A stretch of 64,000 nt of DNA from Chitinophagaceae bacterium. GTDB lineage: Bacteria > Bacteroidota > Bacteroidia > Chitinophagales > UBA10324. Numbering within the stretch: position 1 is the first letter of the stretch; the number at the start of each line of letters is the position of its first letter. The stretch spans positions 620,001-684,000 of the forward strand of contig JADJAG010000004.1 of assembly GCA_016704325.1 (NCBI GenBank), in the 5' to 3' direction. Made by a program: the position numbers and the translations under genes. The notes beneath the pieces are model-generated. The model saw nothing but the letters and a program-made list of their open reading frames with translations, ran no database searches and was not told the origin of the DNA. Positions 46,071 to 55,957 of the stretch are shown one piece after another.

Positions 46071-47477
46071 CTAAGGTTTGAATTCATAACAACCAATATC
46101 CGGAAGTCCGTCTGAGCGAAGTTGTCCGTCTAAATCGATATTGATGCCATTAGCCACAGCAGCATTGATACAGGGTGAGCTTTCTGAAAGATGGTAATCA
46201 TCGAAATCATATGGATCAAGGAAGAGTGGATCTAGGTTGAACAAGCAGTCGACGAAAGAAGTTACGGTGGTATCAATATCTTCATTCACCTTTATGAGGC
46301 AATGATCAAATGTGAAGTTGAATGCAGCATCGGCGCTGGGATCGAGGTCCAGTTCTTTTTGGAGGGATCCATAGATGATGCAATTCCTGAATGTTGCATT
46401 CAGATCTGCCAGTAATACCTGCTCCATGCCTTGTTCATCGAGATAAGCGAAGTAATTGCTGAGCCTGGCAACCGGCGTTTGATGGTTGATGAGTATTGAA
46501 GAGTAATTGGCAAAAGTGCAGTTTTCAAACTCATAGTTGCCACCGAATTCAAGTTGCACATTCCATTCTCCGCAAGCGTGAATGAGACAATTTTCCGCGT
46601 AGATATCAGAGGTGATACCCAACAGCCCGGAAGACAAAGTAAACCGTATCTGTGAATTACGCATGGTAAGTTTTGGCTCAGCCGTTTCTTTCAACGAGTC
46701 CACCCGTATTCCAACGATCGCTTCTTTGATAACGGCATAGTTAATCTCATTGTCTCGACTGCTACGTAGCAGGTGAATGCCTTCCCAGTTGCCCGGGTCG
46801 TCCACATAGTATTGCTCCAGCCGGTCTCCCCGGAATATTACGGAGTCATTGATCTGTCCCATTACTTTTAATGTACCCTGCACATAGAAACGGGAATCGG
46901 CATGCATATAAATTCTGCATCCGGGCTGAATAGTAAGTACTTCATTTGAATCTACGAGGATAGAATGAATAATCACATAAGGTTTTTCCGGCGTCCAGGT
47001 TTGTGTGCCGATCACTTCACCATAAATGAAATTGGCATTTTGTCCCCAGGCCTGCAGGGTGACCGATTGCAGGTTACCGTTTGTTTCAAACAGCACAGAG
47101 TCATACATCACGAATGGATTGTTCTCAATATTAGGATCAACAGTAACTGCCACAAACACATAAATGCTGTCGTTGGCAGGAATTTCCACATTGGAGGCCT
47201 GGTTTATTGCCTGCCCGTCAATATTCAATCGGAAAATTGAATTTTCTCCACCGGATAAATGCATATTGCTGATGCTGATCTTCTGGCTGTTCGGATTGTG
47301 AACGGTGAAATACAGGGTAGTGGATCCGAGGGTGGTAAAAACAGTATCAAAGGTCAGGGTATCGGTTGAAAAAGCCAGTTTGTCTGATGGATTGGTAGTA
47401 ATATTATCTTTTCTGCAGGAAGAAAAAATGAGCACGGAAAGACAAAGACAAGTTACAACTGAAATAAAGCGGCGCAT
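46071..47477 (-). CDS. Beta-helix-type lipoprotein
   Basis: I choose ATG 47477 over 47495 because it gives MRRFISVVTCLCLSVLIFSS followed by Cys21, a lipoprotein signal. Residues of about 35-160 look like an Ig-like/ASH-type domain (FDTVFTTLGSTTLYFTVHNP). The remaining part reads as a right-handed beta-helix (NSQIRFTLSSGLLGI, AENCLIHACGEWNVQL, YEFENCTFANYSS) and ends with DGQLRSDGLPDIGCYEF, a terminal motif common in Bacteroidota choice-of-anchor proteins. It is presumably on the outer membrane; no catalytic residues can be named. Confidence 0.78.
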   Translation of the reverse strand: MRRFISVVTCLCLSVLIFSSCRKDNITTNPSDKLAFSTDTLTFDTVFTTLGSTTLYFTVHNPNSQKISISNMHLSGGENSIFRLNIDGQAINQASNVEIPANDSIYVFVAVTVDPNIENNPFVMYDSVLFETNGNLQSVTLQAWGQNANFIYGEVIGTQTWTPEKPYVIIHSILVDSNEVLTIQPGCRIYMHADSRFYVQGTLKVMGQINDSVIFRGDRLEQYYVDDPGNWEGIHLLRSSRDNEINYAVIKEAIVGIRVDSLKETAEPKLTMRNSQIRFTLSSGLLGITSDIYAENCLIHACGEWNVQLEFGGNYEFENCTFANYSSILINHQTPVARLSNYFAYLDEQGMEQVLLADLNATFRNCIIYGSLQKELDLDPSADAAFNFTFDHCLIKVNEDIDTTVTSFVDCLFNLDPLFLDPYDFDDYHLSESSPCINAAVANGINIDLDGQLRSDGLPDIGCYEFKP

Positions 47478-47537
47478 GGTCGTCATGAACGGCAAAGATC
47501 ATTTTTATTACGACTTGTGATGCTGCCTCATATAGAA

Positions 47538-47627
47538 GGGTGTACGACAAATTGAATATTGATTATTGGGTGTTGAATATTGGATTCAAACTCACAAATA
47601 TCCAACATTCAATTTTCAATATTCAAT
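47538..47627. repeat. Imperfect palindromic intergenic element with GGGTGTACGAC
   Basis: GGGTGTACGAC at 47538-47548 is followed by ATTGAATATTGA (47551-47562) and its complement TCAATATTCAAT (47616-47627), with GTGTTGAATATTGG between them. The same components, in a perfect palindrome, occur at 26881-26951. This is the second copy of one repeat family. Confidence 0.65.
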
Positions 47628-47742
47628 GGTCATTGCATTGCAGGCAGCAGAGCAACCATTTCTTGAAATACTAAACCATTTGTCGGACAGCCTCTAGTAA
47701 GCTGTGAGGTGCAGTATTAGTTTGAAACGTGCCAGGTCGCTT

Positions 47743-48444
47743 TCATTTTACGGCACAGGCAATTGTGGCAATGCTCACTTTAGTTTCCGGAATGGACAAT
47801 ATTATTTGCGCGCAAGCTTCGAGGGTGGAACCCGTGGTAATTACATCGTCAACAATCATCACATGTTTTCCGGCCAGCATTTCCGGATACGCAACTTTAA
47901 AAACGGTGCCCACATTCTGCCAGCGTTCAAATTTTGTTTTATGTGTCTGTGTTTCTGTCGCAGCAATGCGTTGTAGTGCATGCTTACTCCAGGGTTTGCT
48001 CATTGCGATAGACAGCCCTTCGCTGAATAAGTCGGCCTGGTTATAGGTTCGTAGCATCTCTTTTGATTTGTGAAGCGGAACCGGCACAATAAGATCAACG
48101 GTACGGTAATCAACGGACTGCAACAGGTCATGTCCATAAATTTTACCGATGGCTATACCTGCTTCTGTCTTTCCTTTATATTTCAATTGATGAATAAGGT
48201 GTTGTACACGGCTTCCTTTCTGAAAAAAATAGCAGGCTGCAGCACGATGTATATCAACCCTTCCCCAGAAATGTTTTTCAATAGGATTATCACGTTCGAT
48301 GTGATAGTAAGTTTTTGGCAGGTAATGCCTGCAAAGAGTACAGATGACTTCTTCGCCTTTTTGAAGCGGATTGCCGCAACCGCAACAAAGCTGCGGATAA
48401 AACAAGGCAACAAAGTCGGATACATATTCCGATATAATATTCAT
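47743..48444 (-). CDS. comF: ComF-family phosphoribosyltransferase-like protein
   Basis: The 233-residue product has an N-terminal Cys cluster (QLCCGCGNPLQ and ICTLCRHYL) likely to bind zinc, then KYKGKTEAGIAIG and a PRTase loop VMIVDDVITTGSTLEAC. ComF proteins take part in uptake of transforming DNA on the cytoplasmic side. Many organisms with ComF are not known to be competent. It is monocistronic here and divergent from the phosphodiesterase operon. Confidence 0.9.
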   Translation of the reverse strand: MNIISEYVSDFVALFYPQLCCGCGNPLQKGEEVICTLCRHYLPKTYYHIERDNPIEKHFWGRVDIHRAAACYFFQKGSRVQHLIHQLKYKGKTEAGIAIGKIYGHDLLQSVDYRTVDLIVPVPLHKSKEMLRTYNQADLFSEGLSIAMSKPWSKHALQRIAATETQTHKTKFERWQNVGTVFKVAYPEMLAGKHVMIVDDVITTGSTLEACAQIILSIPETKVSIATIACAVK

Positions 48445-48607
48445 ATAACAAGTTTAAATACGGTGAAAAAATAGCAAAAACAATACACCTTTGCAAGCAA
48501 TAAATAAATGGATTTGTTGCGCGGCGATTTTTTTTATTTCTTCACCGCTCCAAAAAATCGACAATTGCATTGATGCAATTGATTTTTCGAAACAGGTACA
48601 ATGGTAA

Positions 48608-48877
48608 ATGATGGAAGAAACAGATAAGCAAGTCACTGAAAATACAGGCCCGTTTGAGATCCCGGCAGAAGGATCGTTGGGTTTACTGGCCCTTGGCGCA
48701 GTAGGTGTAAGACCCTGGCGTCATAAGCGGATAGAAAGCGGTTTCGAAGCACAATTAATCGAACGTTGTAAGAAACAAGCAGAAGAAGGCGCCAAAAAGA
48801 AAGAAGAGCGCCGGATAAAACTTGAAGAAGCAAAGCTAAAAAAGGAGCAGGAGCAGCATGAGCAAAAGAACAGCTAA
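48608..48877 (+). CDS. Small charged coiled-coil protein, translationally coupled to the next gene
   Basis: The 89-residue product (ATG 48608 or 48611) starts with an acidic part, a hydrophobic patch (GSLGLLALGAVGVRPWRHKR) and ends in a Lys/Glu-rich helix (KKQAEEGAKKKEERRIK) predicted to form a coiled coil. It has no signal peptide. Its last 20 bp overlap the start of the phosphodiesterase/sulfotransferase gene, which implies translational coupling and a joint function. No family recognised. Confidence 0.75.
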   Translation: MMEETDKQVTENTGPFEIPAEGSLGLLALGAVGVRPWRHKRIESGFEAQLIERCKKQAEEGAKKKEERRIKLEEAKLKKEQEQHEQKNS

Positions 48878-51422
48878 GAAGATATTGTTGATCGGATGGG
48901 ATGCCGCCGATTGGAAAGTGATTAATCCATTGATGGACAATGGGTTGATGCCTACCTTAAATAAATTGGTAAATGGCGGTGTGATTGCCAACCTGGCAAC
49001 TTTAGATCCTCCTTTATCTCCTATTTTATGGACATCGATTGCAACGGGTAAGCTGGCTGATAAACATGGTATTCTCGGATTTGTAGAACCTGATTCGGCA
49101 AAAATGCAGGTGAGGCCGGTACTTTCCACTTCCAGAAAGGTAAAGGCAATCTGGAACATGCTGACGCAAAAGGGCTTTAAGACGCACGTTGTAGGCTGGT
49201 GGCCCAGTCATCCTGCCGAACCTATTAATGGCGTAATGGTATCCAATTTTTATCAGCGGGCTGTAGGCGTTTATCATGAGCCCTGGCCAATGGCTGATGG
49301 AACTGTTTATCCGAAAGAACTGAGTGCTGTATTCGAAGAACTGCGCGTGCATCCAAGTGAGCTTACGCTTTCGCACTTAGCACCTATCTTCCCAAACTAT
49401 AAAAAAATCAACCAGGAAAGCGATCCACGGCTGGCGCAAGGAGCAAAAATTTTAGCCAATGCGGCATGCATTCATAATGCAAGCACCTGGATTATGGAGA
49501 ACAAAGAGTGGGATTTCCTCGCTGTATATCATGATGCCATTGATCATTATAGTCACGCTTTTATGAAGTTTCATCCGCCGCAACGAAAGGGAATTCCAGA
49601 CGCAGCCTATGAAATTTATAAGGATGCGGTAAGTGGCATGTATCGTTTTCACGATATGATGCTGGAGCGGCTTTTAAAACTTGCAGGACCTGATACTACG
49701 GTGATTCTAATGAGCGACCATGGTTTTCATCCTGATCATTTGCGTCCGAATAAATTGCCTAAAGAACCTGCCGGACCGGCCTATGAACATTCGCCTTATG
49801 GTATACTGTGCATCAATGGAAATAATATACAGCAGGATCAACGCATTTATGGCGCTACGTTGCTTGATATCACGCCCACTATCTTAACCATGTTTGGTTT
49901 ACCTGTAGGAAAGGATATGGATGGAAAAGTATTGACACAAGCTTTTGAAGAAGCGCAGACACCGGAGTATATTGATTCCTGGGAAGAGGTAGCAGGTGAG
50001 GCCGGCATGCATCCTTCTGAGCAGCGTGAAGATCCATGGGCTGCCAAAGAGGCAATGAATCAACTGGTTGAACTGGGATATATTGAAGCACCTGGAGAAG
50101 ACCAGCAAAAGAATATTGATAAAATTACCCGTGAATCGAAGTGGTACCTGGCGAGGGTCTACATGTATAAAAAGGATTTTGAAAAAGCAATTGCCTTGCT
50201 GGAAGCCATTTATGCAGAGGTACCTGAAATCCGGTACGGACTTTCATTGATTCGATGTTATCAGCAAATGCGGAAGGTTGCTGAGTTCAGAGCTACGCTT
50301 GACAAAGTGCGGCAATCTGATGGAGATACCAATAAGATGGTGCAACTCGATATGCTGGAAGGTGCTTTGTTGCTTCTTGAATATAAACCCAGGAAGGCAC
50401 TGGAAATGTTGTTGAAGGCTGAAGAACGCGCCGGTCATATGTCGCAGTTACATGTACAAATTGGTAAGATTTACCTGCGCAGCCAGCACTTTGATGAGGC
50501 CGAGCGCGCTTTTGTAAAGGCTTTGTCTATAGATGCGCAAAATGCCAATGCACACCAGGGACTTGGTGGTGTTTATTTACGCCAGGGTAAGTTTGAAGAG
50601 GCTGCGGAGTCGGCGCTAAATGCAATAGGTCTATTGTATTACTACCCGATTGCACACTATAACCTGGCAGAGGCATTGATGAACCTGGGCGAATATGAAC
50701 GTGCTGCGGAAGCTTTTGAAGTTTGTTGTGCTATTAGCCCGGGAAACAGAAAGGCGCACTTGTGGCTGATTAAGCTTTATGAAGAACACTTGAATCAGCC
50801 GGCAAAGGCGACGGAACACCGTCGCTTTGTACAGGAGCGTATAAAAGGCGTGATCACGATCGTATCCGGATTACCGCGTTCGGGAACAAGCATGATGATG
50901 CAGATGCTGAAAGCCGGTGGTGCAGACATTGTTACTGATGAAATACGTCAGCCTGATACTAACAATCCGAAAGGCTATTGGGAGTATGAAAAAGTAAAAA
51001 AAATGATGTCTGATACATCATGGCTGGAAGAAGCCAATAACAAAACACTTAAGATCATTGCCCCATTGATCAGCTACCTTCCTGCCAAGTACGATTACAA
51101 GATCATTTTTATGCAACGGGATCTTGCCGAAGTGATGAAATCGCAGCAGGTGATGCTTGGAAGAAAATCGGAAGTGCAGCAAAATGCCTTTCCGATTGTC
51201 TTGAGTGAAGCCTTTAAGAAACAAATGGAGCAATCGCTTGCATGGATCAAACGCTCTCCAAACGTAACAGCCCTTTTTGTCGAATATGCTGATGCCATTG
51301 AAAGGCCGGAGGAAACAGCAGAAAATGTAGCGGAATTTCTTGGAGAAGACCTTGATATTCAGAAGATGATTGAGGCCGTGGACAAATCGCTGTACCGGAA
51401 CAAGTTTGTCGAAAAGGTTTAA
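48858..51422 (+). CDS. Fusion of AP-superfamily phosphodiesterase, TPR repeats and sulfotransferase
   Basis: The 854-residue product has three parts. Residues 1-400 are a type I phosphodiesterase/nucleotide-pyrophosphatase-like domain: metal Asp15 in IGWDAADW, nucleophile region PPLSPILWTSIATGKLADKH (Ser54 probable), HDAIDHYSHAF, MSDHGFHPDH and YEHSPYG. Residues of about 430-655 are TPR repeats (EKAIALLEAIYAEVPEIRYG, LHVQIGKIYLRSQHFDEAER). From 665 a sulfotransferase-type domain begins with the PAPS-phosphate loop GLPRSGTSM (671-679) and later FMQRDLAEVMKSQ. No signal peptide, so cytoplasmic. It may remove and add phosphate- or sulfate-type groups on one substrate, the TPRs recruiting a partner such as the upstream small protein; this is inference. 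Confidence 0.85.
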   Translation: MSKRTAKKILLIGWDAADWKVINPLMDNGLMPTLNKLVNGGVIANLATLDPPLSPILWTSIATGKLADKHGILGFVEPDSAKMQVRPVLSTSRKVKAIWNMLTQKGFKTHVVGWWPSHPAEPINGVMVSNFYQRAVGVYHEPWPMADGTVYPKELSAVFEELRVHPSELTLSHLAPIFPNYKKINQESDPRLAQGAKILANAACIHNASTWIMENKEWDFLAVYHDAIDHYSHAFMKFHPPQRKGIPDAAYEIYKDAVSGMYRFHDMMLERLLKLAGPDTTVILMSDHGFHPDHLRPNKLPKEPAGPAYEHSPYGILCINGNNIQQDQRIYGATLLDITPTILTMFGLPVGKDMDGKVLTQAFEEAQTPEYIDSWEEVAGEAGMHPSEQREDPWAAKEAMNQLVELGYIEAPGEDQQKNIDKITRESKWYLARVYMYKKDFEKAIALLEAIYAEVPEIRYGLSLIRCYQQMRKVAEFRATLDKVRQSDGDTNKMVQLDMLEGALLLLEYKPRKALEMLLKAEERAGHMSQLHVQIGKIYLRSQHFDEAERAFVKALSIDAQNANAHQGLGGVYLRQGKFEEAAESALNAIGLLYYYPIAHYNLAEALMNLGEYERAAEAFEVCCAISPGNRKAHLWLIKLYEEHLNQPAKATEHRRFVQERIKGVITIVSGLPRSGTSMMMQMLKAGGADIVTDEIRQPDTNNPKGYWEYEKVKKMMSDTSWLEEANNKTLKIIAPLISYLPAKYDYKIIFMQRDLAEVMKSQQVMLGRKSEVQQNAFPIVLSEAFKKQMEQSLAWIKRSPNVTALFVEYADAIERPEETAENVAEFLGEDLDIQKMIEAVDKSLYRNKFVEKV

Positions 51423-51434
51423 CATCAATTTTAG

Positions 51435-51460
51435 TTGAAAGAAAAAATAATTTACATTTG
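51435..51460 (+). promoter_or_regulatory. Bacteroidota-type promoter candidate
   Basis: TTG at 51435-51437 and TACATTTG at 51453-51460, an exact TAnnTTTG match, lie 17 bp before the start codon of the T9SS protein at 51478. The 15-bp spacing is somewhat short of the usual 17-21. Confidence 0.4.
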
Positions 51461-51477
51461 AACCAAATTCACCTTCT

Positions 51478-52335
51478 ATGAAAAAGGAAAACCCTACACT
51501 CTTAAGAAAACTCACCTCTTATTCTGCAATGGCAGGATCTATTATTGCAGTGGCCGGAACAGCTAATGCACAGGCAATTTATACTGACATTGATCCCGAC
51601 GTAACTGTTGAAGAGAGCGGCTTCGGTTACTTCATTGATTTTGACAATGACGGGAATGATGATTTTGTAATCGGATTTTTGCATACAAACACTGCCGGTG
51701 GGTACGACTACAATAAGGTAGTTGCCGTTCCTTACAATGGTTCAGTGGGTGGCACTGCGGCTGGCAATTATGTTTATCCATATGCCATGGAAGCAGGAGA
51801 GATGATTGATGCAAATATTGAATGGCAGGATGCCAGTTCACAAACCATGGCCGGAGGCTTTGTAGTGGTTGCAAGCAGCACCCTCTATGCTGTGTATGGC
51901 AAGTGGTATGGTGTTACTGACCGATACCTGCCTTTACGTTTCAAAGTCGGCAGTAACAACCATTATGGATGGGCACGACTTGATGTTCCAAATTTGATTA
52001 CTTCATTTACTATTAAAGATATTGCTTACAACCCTACCCCTAATGAAGGTCTTTTTGCAGGACAGGGTGATCCGGTAAGTGCACAGATTACCCCGATCAC
52101 AGAGGCGGTGAAGATATTTGCATATGATGGGGTTGTGAATGCATTACTCTTTAATCAGAAGATTGAGCAGGCAAACCTGGTGATGACCAATATGATGGGA
52201 CAGAAAGTGAAAGAGATGGTACTTACAAAATCATCCACGCAATTTGATGTGTCAGATCTTCCATTCGGAATTTACATCGTAACGGTAGAAAATGGAGGCC
52301 AGGTTTATTCGCAGAAGGTTTCCATTCGTAAGTAA
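51478..52335 (+). CDS. Secreted protein with T9SS sorting domain
   Basis: The 285-residue product has a signal peptide (SAMAGSIIAVAGTANAQ). A Ca-binding-looking loop follows (DFDNDGNDDFVIGF). A compact domain has LRFKVGSNNHYGWARLDVP, a pattern seen in Bacteroidota extracellular proteins. The C-terminal T9SS sorting domain (VMTNMMGQKVKEM ... GIYIVTVENG, SQKVSIRK) predicts export by type IX secretion. A terminator follows 18 bp after the stop. No activity can be assigned. Confidence 0.8.
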   Translation: MKKENPTLLRKLTSYSAMAGSIIAVAGTANAQAIYTDIDPDVTVEESGFGYFIDFDNDGNDDFVIGFLHTNTAGGYDYNKVVAVPYNGSVGGTAAGNYVYPYAMEAGEMIDANIEWQDASSQTMAGGFVVVASSTLYAVYGKWYGVTDRYLPLRFKVGSNNHYGWARLDVPNLITSFTIKDIAYNPTPNEGLFAGQGDPVSAQITPITEAVKIFAYDGVVNALLFNQKIEQANLVMTNMMGQKVKEMVLTKSSTQFDVSDLPFGIYIVTVENGGQVYSQKVSIRK

Positions 52336-52352
52336 AGCTATTGTGAAATTGC

Positions 52353-52385
52353 AAAAGCCGACAGCAATTCGCTGTCGGCTTTTTT
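52353..52385 (+). terminator. Rho-independent terminator
   Basis: AAAAGCCGACAGC pairs with GCTGTCGGCTTTTT around the loop AATTC, and a T-run follows. It lies directly after the T9SS protein gene and before the convergent radA. Confidence 0.92.
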
Positions 52386-52490
52386 ATGTGATTTATGAGA
52401 AGTATGACAAGTATAAATTCCGTATAATAAATAAAAAGGGCAGCAACTTAATTATTCAAGATGAAATTGGTTATTCATCCAACTATTGTT

Positions 52491-53858
52491 TCACATCAGG
52501 TGATGGATCATTTCATCTACCTTGCTTACCCAGACTACTTCAATAGTATACTTGGCCAGGTCAAGCCCTTTTCGGTTGTATTTTGAAACAAATATTTTTT
52601 GTAGTCCGAGTTTATCGGCTTCACCAATACGTTGTTCGATCCGGTTAACGGCACGTACCTCGCCTGATAACCCTACTTCACCGGAAAAGCAATAGTTATT
52701 AACGATCGGAACATCTTCATAAGATGAAAGCAAAGCTGCTACCACTGCCAGGTCAATGGCCGGATCTTCCACACGAAGTCCGCCGGCAATATTGAGAAAC
52801 ACATCTTTGACACCAAAATGAAACCCGCATCTTTTCTCCAGTACGGCCAGCAGCATATTCATTCTTCTCAAATCGAAACCGGTGGAAGTGCGCTGCGGCG
52901 TTCCATATACGGATGGTGTTACCAAAGCCTGCGTTTCAATCAACATAGGTCTGATGCCTTCCAGCATAGAAGCGATCGCGATTCCGCTCACTGCTTCTTC
53001 CCTTTGTGTGATCAGCAATTCTGATGCATTCCTTACTTCGCGCATGCCTGCAGAAGTAAGTTCATAAATACCCAATTCTGAAGCGGAGCCGTACCTGTTT
53101 TTGATGGTTCGTAAAATCCGGTAAGCATAATGCCGGTCCCCTTCCAGTTGCAATACCGTATCCACCATGTGTTCCAGTACTTTTGGGCCGGCAAGGGTGC
53201 CTTCCTTCGTGATATGACCAATCAGGAATACCGGAGTGCCGGATTCTTTGGCATATCTTAGAAATTCATTGGTGCACTCCCTTACTTGCGATACGCTACC
53301 GGCTGATGCATCGATAGAAGGGGTTTGCATGGTTTGTATGGAATCAATGATCAGTACATCGGGTTGCAGGGCTGCAATCTGAAAGAAGATATTCTCCGTA
53401 TTCGTTTCAGTAAGTACGAAACAGTCAGCATTTTCCTGTTGTAGTCGTTCTGCCCTTAATTTGATCTGTTGTTCACTTTCTTCACCGGAAATATATAATA
53501 CTTTTTTACCCCTTAGACGCAAGGCAAGCTGTAGCAGCAGCGTTGATTTTCCAAATCCTGGTTCCCCTCCAATCAGGATAATAGAACCGGCTACCAGTCC
53601 TCCGCCAAGCACGCGGTTTAACTCTTCATCCGGAGTAATCGTCCGCTGATTCAATTCGTTGCTGATTTCATCAAGACGCTGCGGGCGCAGCTCTTTCAGG
53701 CCGCGCTCTTTCCTTCGCCACGGTGTTGCTTTGAGTTCCTTTTTGATAACTTCTTCTACATAGGTATTCCATTCACCGCAGGAAGGGCACTTTCCAATCC
53801 ATTTGGACGACTGGGCACCGCAGTTTTGGCATAGGTAAAGCGTCTTTATTGTCGCCAT
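52491..53858 (-). CDS. radA: DNA repair protein RadA
   Basis: The 455-residue product has a C4 zinc finger (Cys10, 13, 24, 27: CQNCGAQSSKWIGKCPSC), Walker A GEPGFGKST (98-106), the RadA-specific KNRYGSASE motif and a C-terminal Lon-like domain (DLAVVAALLSSYED, FSGEVGLSGEVRAVNRIEQR). RadA/Sms is a RecA-related ATPase/helicase that helps branch migration in recombination. It is read opposite to its neighbours, with a promoter presumably near 53870. Confidence 0.96.
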   Translation of the reverse strand: MATIKTLYLCQNCGAQSSKWIGKCPSCGEWNTYVEEVIKKELKATPWRRKERGLKELRPQRLDEISNELNQRTITPDEELNRVLGGGLVAGSIILIGGEPGFGKSTLLLQLALRLRGKKVLYISGEESEQQIKLRAERLQQENADCFVLTETNTENIFFQIAALQPDVLIIDSIQTMQTPSIDASAGSVSQVRECTNEFLRYAKESGTPVFLIGHITKEGTLAGPKVLEHMVDTVLQLEGDRHYAYRILRTIKNRYGSASELGIYELTSAGMREVRNASELLITQREEAVSGIAIASMLEGIRPMLIETQALVTPSVYGTPQRTSTGFDLRRMNMLLAVLEKRCGFHFGVKDVFLNIAGGLRVEDPAIDLAVVAALLSSYEDVPIVNNYCFSGEVGLSGEVRAVNRIEQRIGEADKLGLQKIFVSKYNRKGLDLAKYTIEVVWVSKVDEMIHHLM

Positions 53859-53986
53859 AAAGGGGGAGTAATAAGGGGGTAAAATAATTTTTTTATTTCA
53901 GAACTAAATTTTTAGATTTACGGCCTCGTTTCGAGGATACTTTCCTCAACTAATCATTCACTTTCTTTTAAACCCCCAAAAAATCA

Positions 53987-55903
53987 ATGAGAAAATTATT
54001 TCTACTTTCTGCTGTCTTTGCATTGACGGCAACTTCGGCGTTCTCACAACTGATTAACCGTTGTGGTACTACCGAATCCATGAACCAACTCTTCCTGGAT
54101 AATCCAGGTTACAGAGAGCAACTGCAACAAATTGATGAATTTACCAATCAGTTTATTGCAAACAATCCCGAAGGTACCCGTTCAGTAGTTAATATTCCTG
54201 TTGTTGTGCATGTTGTATACAACACCACTACCGAGAATATCTCCGATGCACAAGTGCTTTCACAAATTGAAATCCTTAATGAAGATTTCCGTCGTCTAAA
54301 TGCTGATGCCAATGAAACACCTGCTGTGTTTTTAGGTATTGCTGCTGATTGCGAGATCAACTTTTGCCTTGCAGCACAGGATCCTTCCGGAAATGCTACC
54401 AATGGTATTACCCGTACTTCCACTACCAAAACTTCTTTCTCCAGCAACAACAATGTGAAGTTTACTGCACAGGGTGGAAAAGACATCTGGGATCGCAGCA
54501 AATACCTCAATATCTGGGTATGTGATCTTGGTTCCTCATTATTGGGATATGCTCAATTCCCGGGCGGACCTGCTAACACTGACGGTGTTGTAATACACTA
54601 TAAATATACTGGCGACATTGGAACTGCTACGCCTCCTTACCAATACGGAAGATCAGCAACCCATGAAGTGGGTCACTGGCTGAATCTCTACCACATCTGG
54701 GGTGATGATGGAAACGGTTGCAATGGTTCTGACCAGGTGGCTGATACACCAAACCAGGCTAATGAAACTTACGGTTGCCCTTTGCCTACCATTCGCATCA
54801 GTTGCACCAATGGACCTAACGGCGATATGTATTCTAATTACATGGATTATACCGACGATGGTTGCATGAATGTATTCTCTACCGGTCAGAAGAACCGGAT
54901 GCAGGCATTGTTTGGAGTAGGTGGTTCACGTGTTTCCATCACCACTTCAAATGGCTGCGTTCCTCCCGGCGGTGGCACATGTAATGTACCTGCAGGTTTG
55001 AATGCAACAGCTATCACTACTACAACAGCTACCTTGAATTGGGGTGCTGCAACAGGTGCTGTTAGCTACAATATTCAATATAAGGCTGTTAGCTCAGGTA
55101 CATGGATACCCACTACTTCTGCTACTACTTCTAAAGCAATCACCGGACTGAGTGCTTCAACTCTGTATGAGTTTCAGGTTCAGACAGTATGTGCAAGCAG
55201 TTCAAGCGCTTTCTCTACGTCAACTAACTTTACCACTTCTGCCCCTGCTTGTACTGATGCATATGAGCCTAACAATTCGAAAGGAGCTGCTAAGCCAATT
55301 GCAGTTGGTGTTGATGTATTTGGATTGATTAATGTTGGAACTGATAAAGATTTCCTGAGTTTTGCAAATACAGTAAGTCAACCTAACATGGAGCTCACTT
55401 TATCTTCATTGCCAGCCAACTACCATCTTGATCTTTACGATCCAAGTGGTGTGAAGATTTTTGCTTCAAAAACTGCTGGTACAGCTGATGAAGTAATCAC
55501 CAATAATACAGCTGTTGTCGGAACATACATAGCAAGGGTATATCCTGCCAATACCAGTACCTTCAATGCATCAGATTGCTATACCCTGAATGTTCAGATA
55601 GGTAATTCACCTTTCCGTACTGTGGAGATGGCTGTTCCTGCATTAGGAGGCGAAATGACCAACATCTACCCTAATCCATCCAATGGAAATATGGTAGTTG
55701 AGTACAGCAGCATTTCTAATTCTTCTGTGCAGTTGATCGCTTATGACATGATGGGCAGAGTTGTTTTCAGTGAAGTTTCTTTTGCAACAGAAGGCACGAA
55801 TTCATTCAACGTGAATATCAATAATATTTCTACCGGTATTTACATGTTTGAAGTTCGTAACGGAAACGAAGCAAGCCGCATGAAATTCAGCGTAGCTAAA
55901 TAA
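53987..55903 (+). CDS. Secreted M43-family (cytophagalysin-like) zinc metalloprotease with T9SS sorting domain
   Basis: The 638-residue product has a signal peptide (KLFLLSAVFALTATSAFSQ). The protease domain contains ATHEVGHWLNLYHIWGDDG with zinc-binding HEVGHWLNLYH (226-236) and the Met-turn NYMDYTDDGCMNVFS, which place it in M43. An Fn3 domain follows (about 333-420), then a pre-peptidase C-like domain (YEPNNSKGAAKPIAVGVDVF) and a T9SS sorting domain (NIYPNPSNGNMVVEY ... GIYMFEVRNG). It is predicted to be secreted and degrade extracellular proteins. A strong terminator follows. Confidence 0.9.
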   Translation: MRKLFLLSAVFALTATSAFSQLINRCGTTESMNQLFLDNPGYREQLQQIDEFTNQFIANNPEGTRSVVNIPVVVHVVYNTTTENISDAQVLSQIEILNEDFRRLNADANETPAVFLGIAADCEINFCLAAQDPSGNATNGITRTSTTKTSFSSNNNVKFTAQGGKDIWDRSKYLNIWVCDLGSSLLGYAQFPGGPANTDGVVIHYKYTGDIGTATPPYQYGRSATHEVGHWLNLYHIWGDDGNGCNGSDQVADTPNQANETYGCPLPTIRISCTNGPNGDMYSNYMDYTDDGCMNVFSTGQKNRMQALFGVGGSRVSITTSNGCVPPGGGTCNVPAGLNATAITTTTATLNWGAATGAVSYNIQYKAVSSGTWIPTTSATTSKAITGLSASTLYEFQVQTVCASSSSAFSTSTNFTTSAPACTDAYEPNNSKGAAKPIAVGVDVFGLINVGTDKDFLSFANTVSQPNMELTLSSLPANYHLDLYDPSGVKIFASKTAGTADEVITNNTAVVGTYIARVYPANTSTFNASDCYTLNVQIGNSPFRTVEMAVPALGGEMTNIYPNPSNGNMVVEYSSISNSSVQLIAYDMMGRVVFSEVSFATEGTNSFNVNINNISTGIYMFEVRNGNEASRMKFSVAK

Positions 55904-55920
55904 TTAATTTAAATTTTGTT

Positions 55921-55957
55921 ACAAAGCCATCCCTCAGGGGGTGGCTTTGTTTTTTTA
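55921..55957 (+). terminator. Rho-independent terminator
   Basis: ACAAAGCCATCCC and GGGGGTGGCTTTGT form a strong GC-rich stem with a short loop, followed by a T-run. It ends the metalloprotease transcript. Confidence 0.92.

Noticed and set aside
52292..52546. Plus-strand frame across the terminator
   Set aside because: It overlaps the T9SS gene end, an intrinsic terminator and the radA end, and has no coding features.
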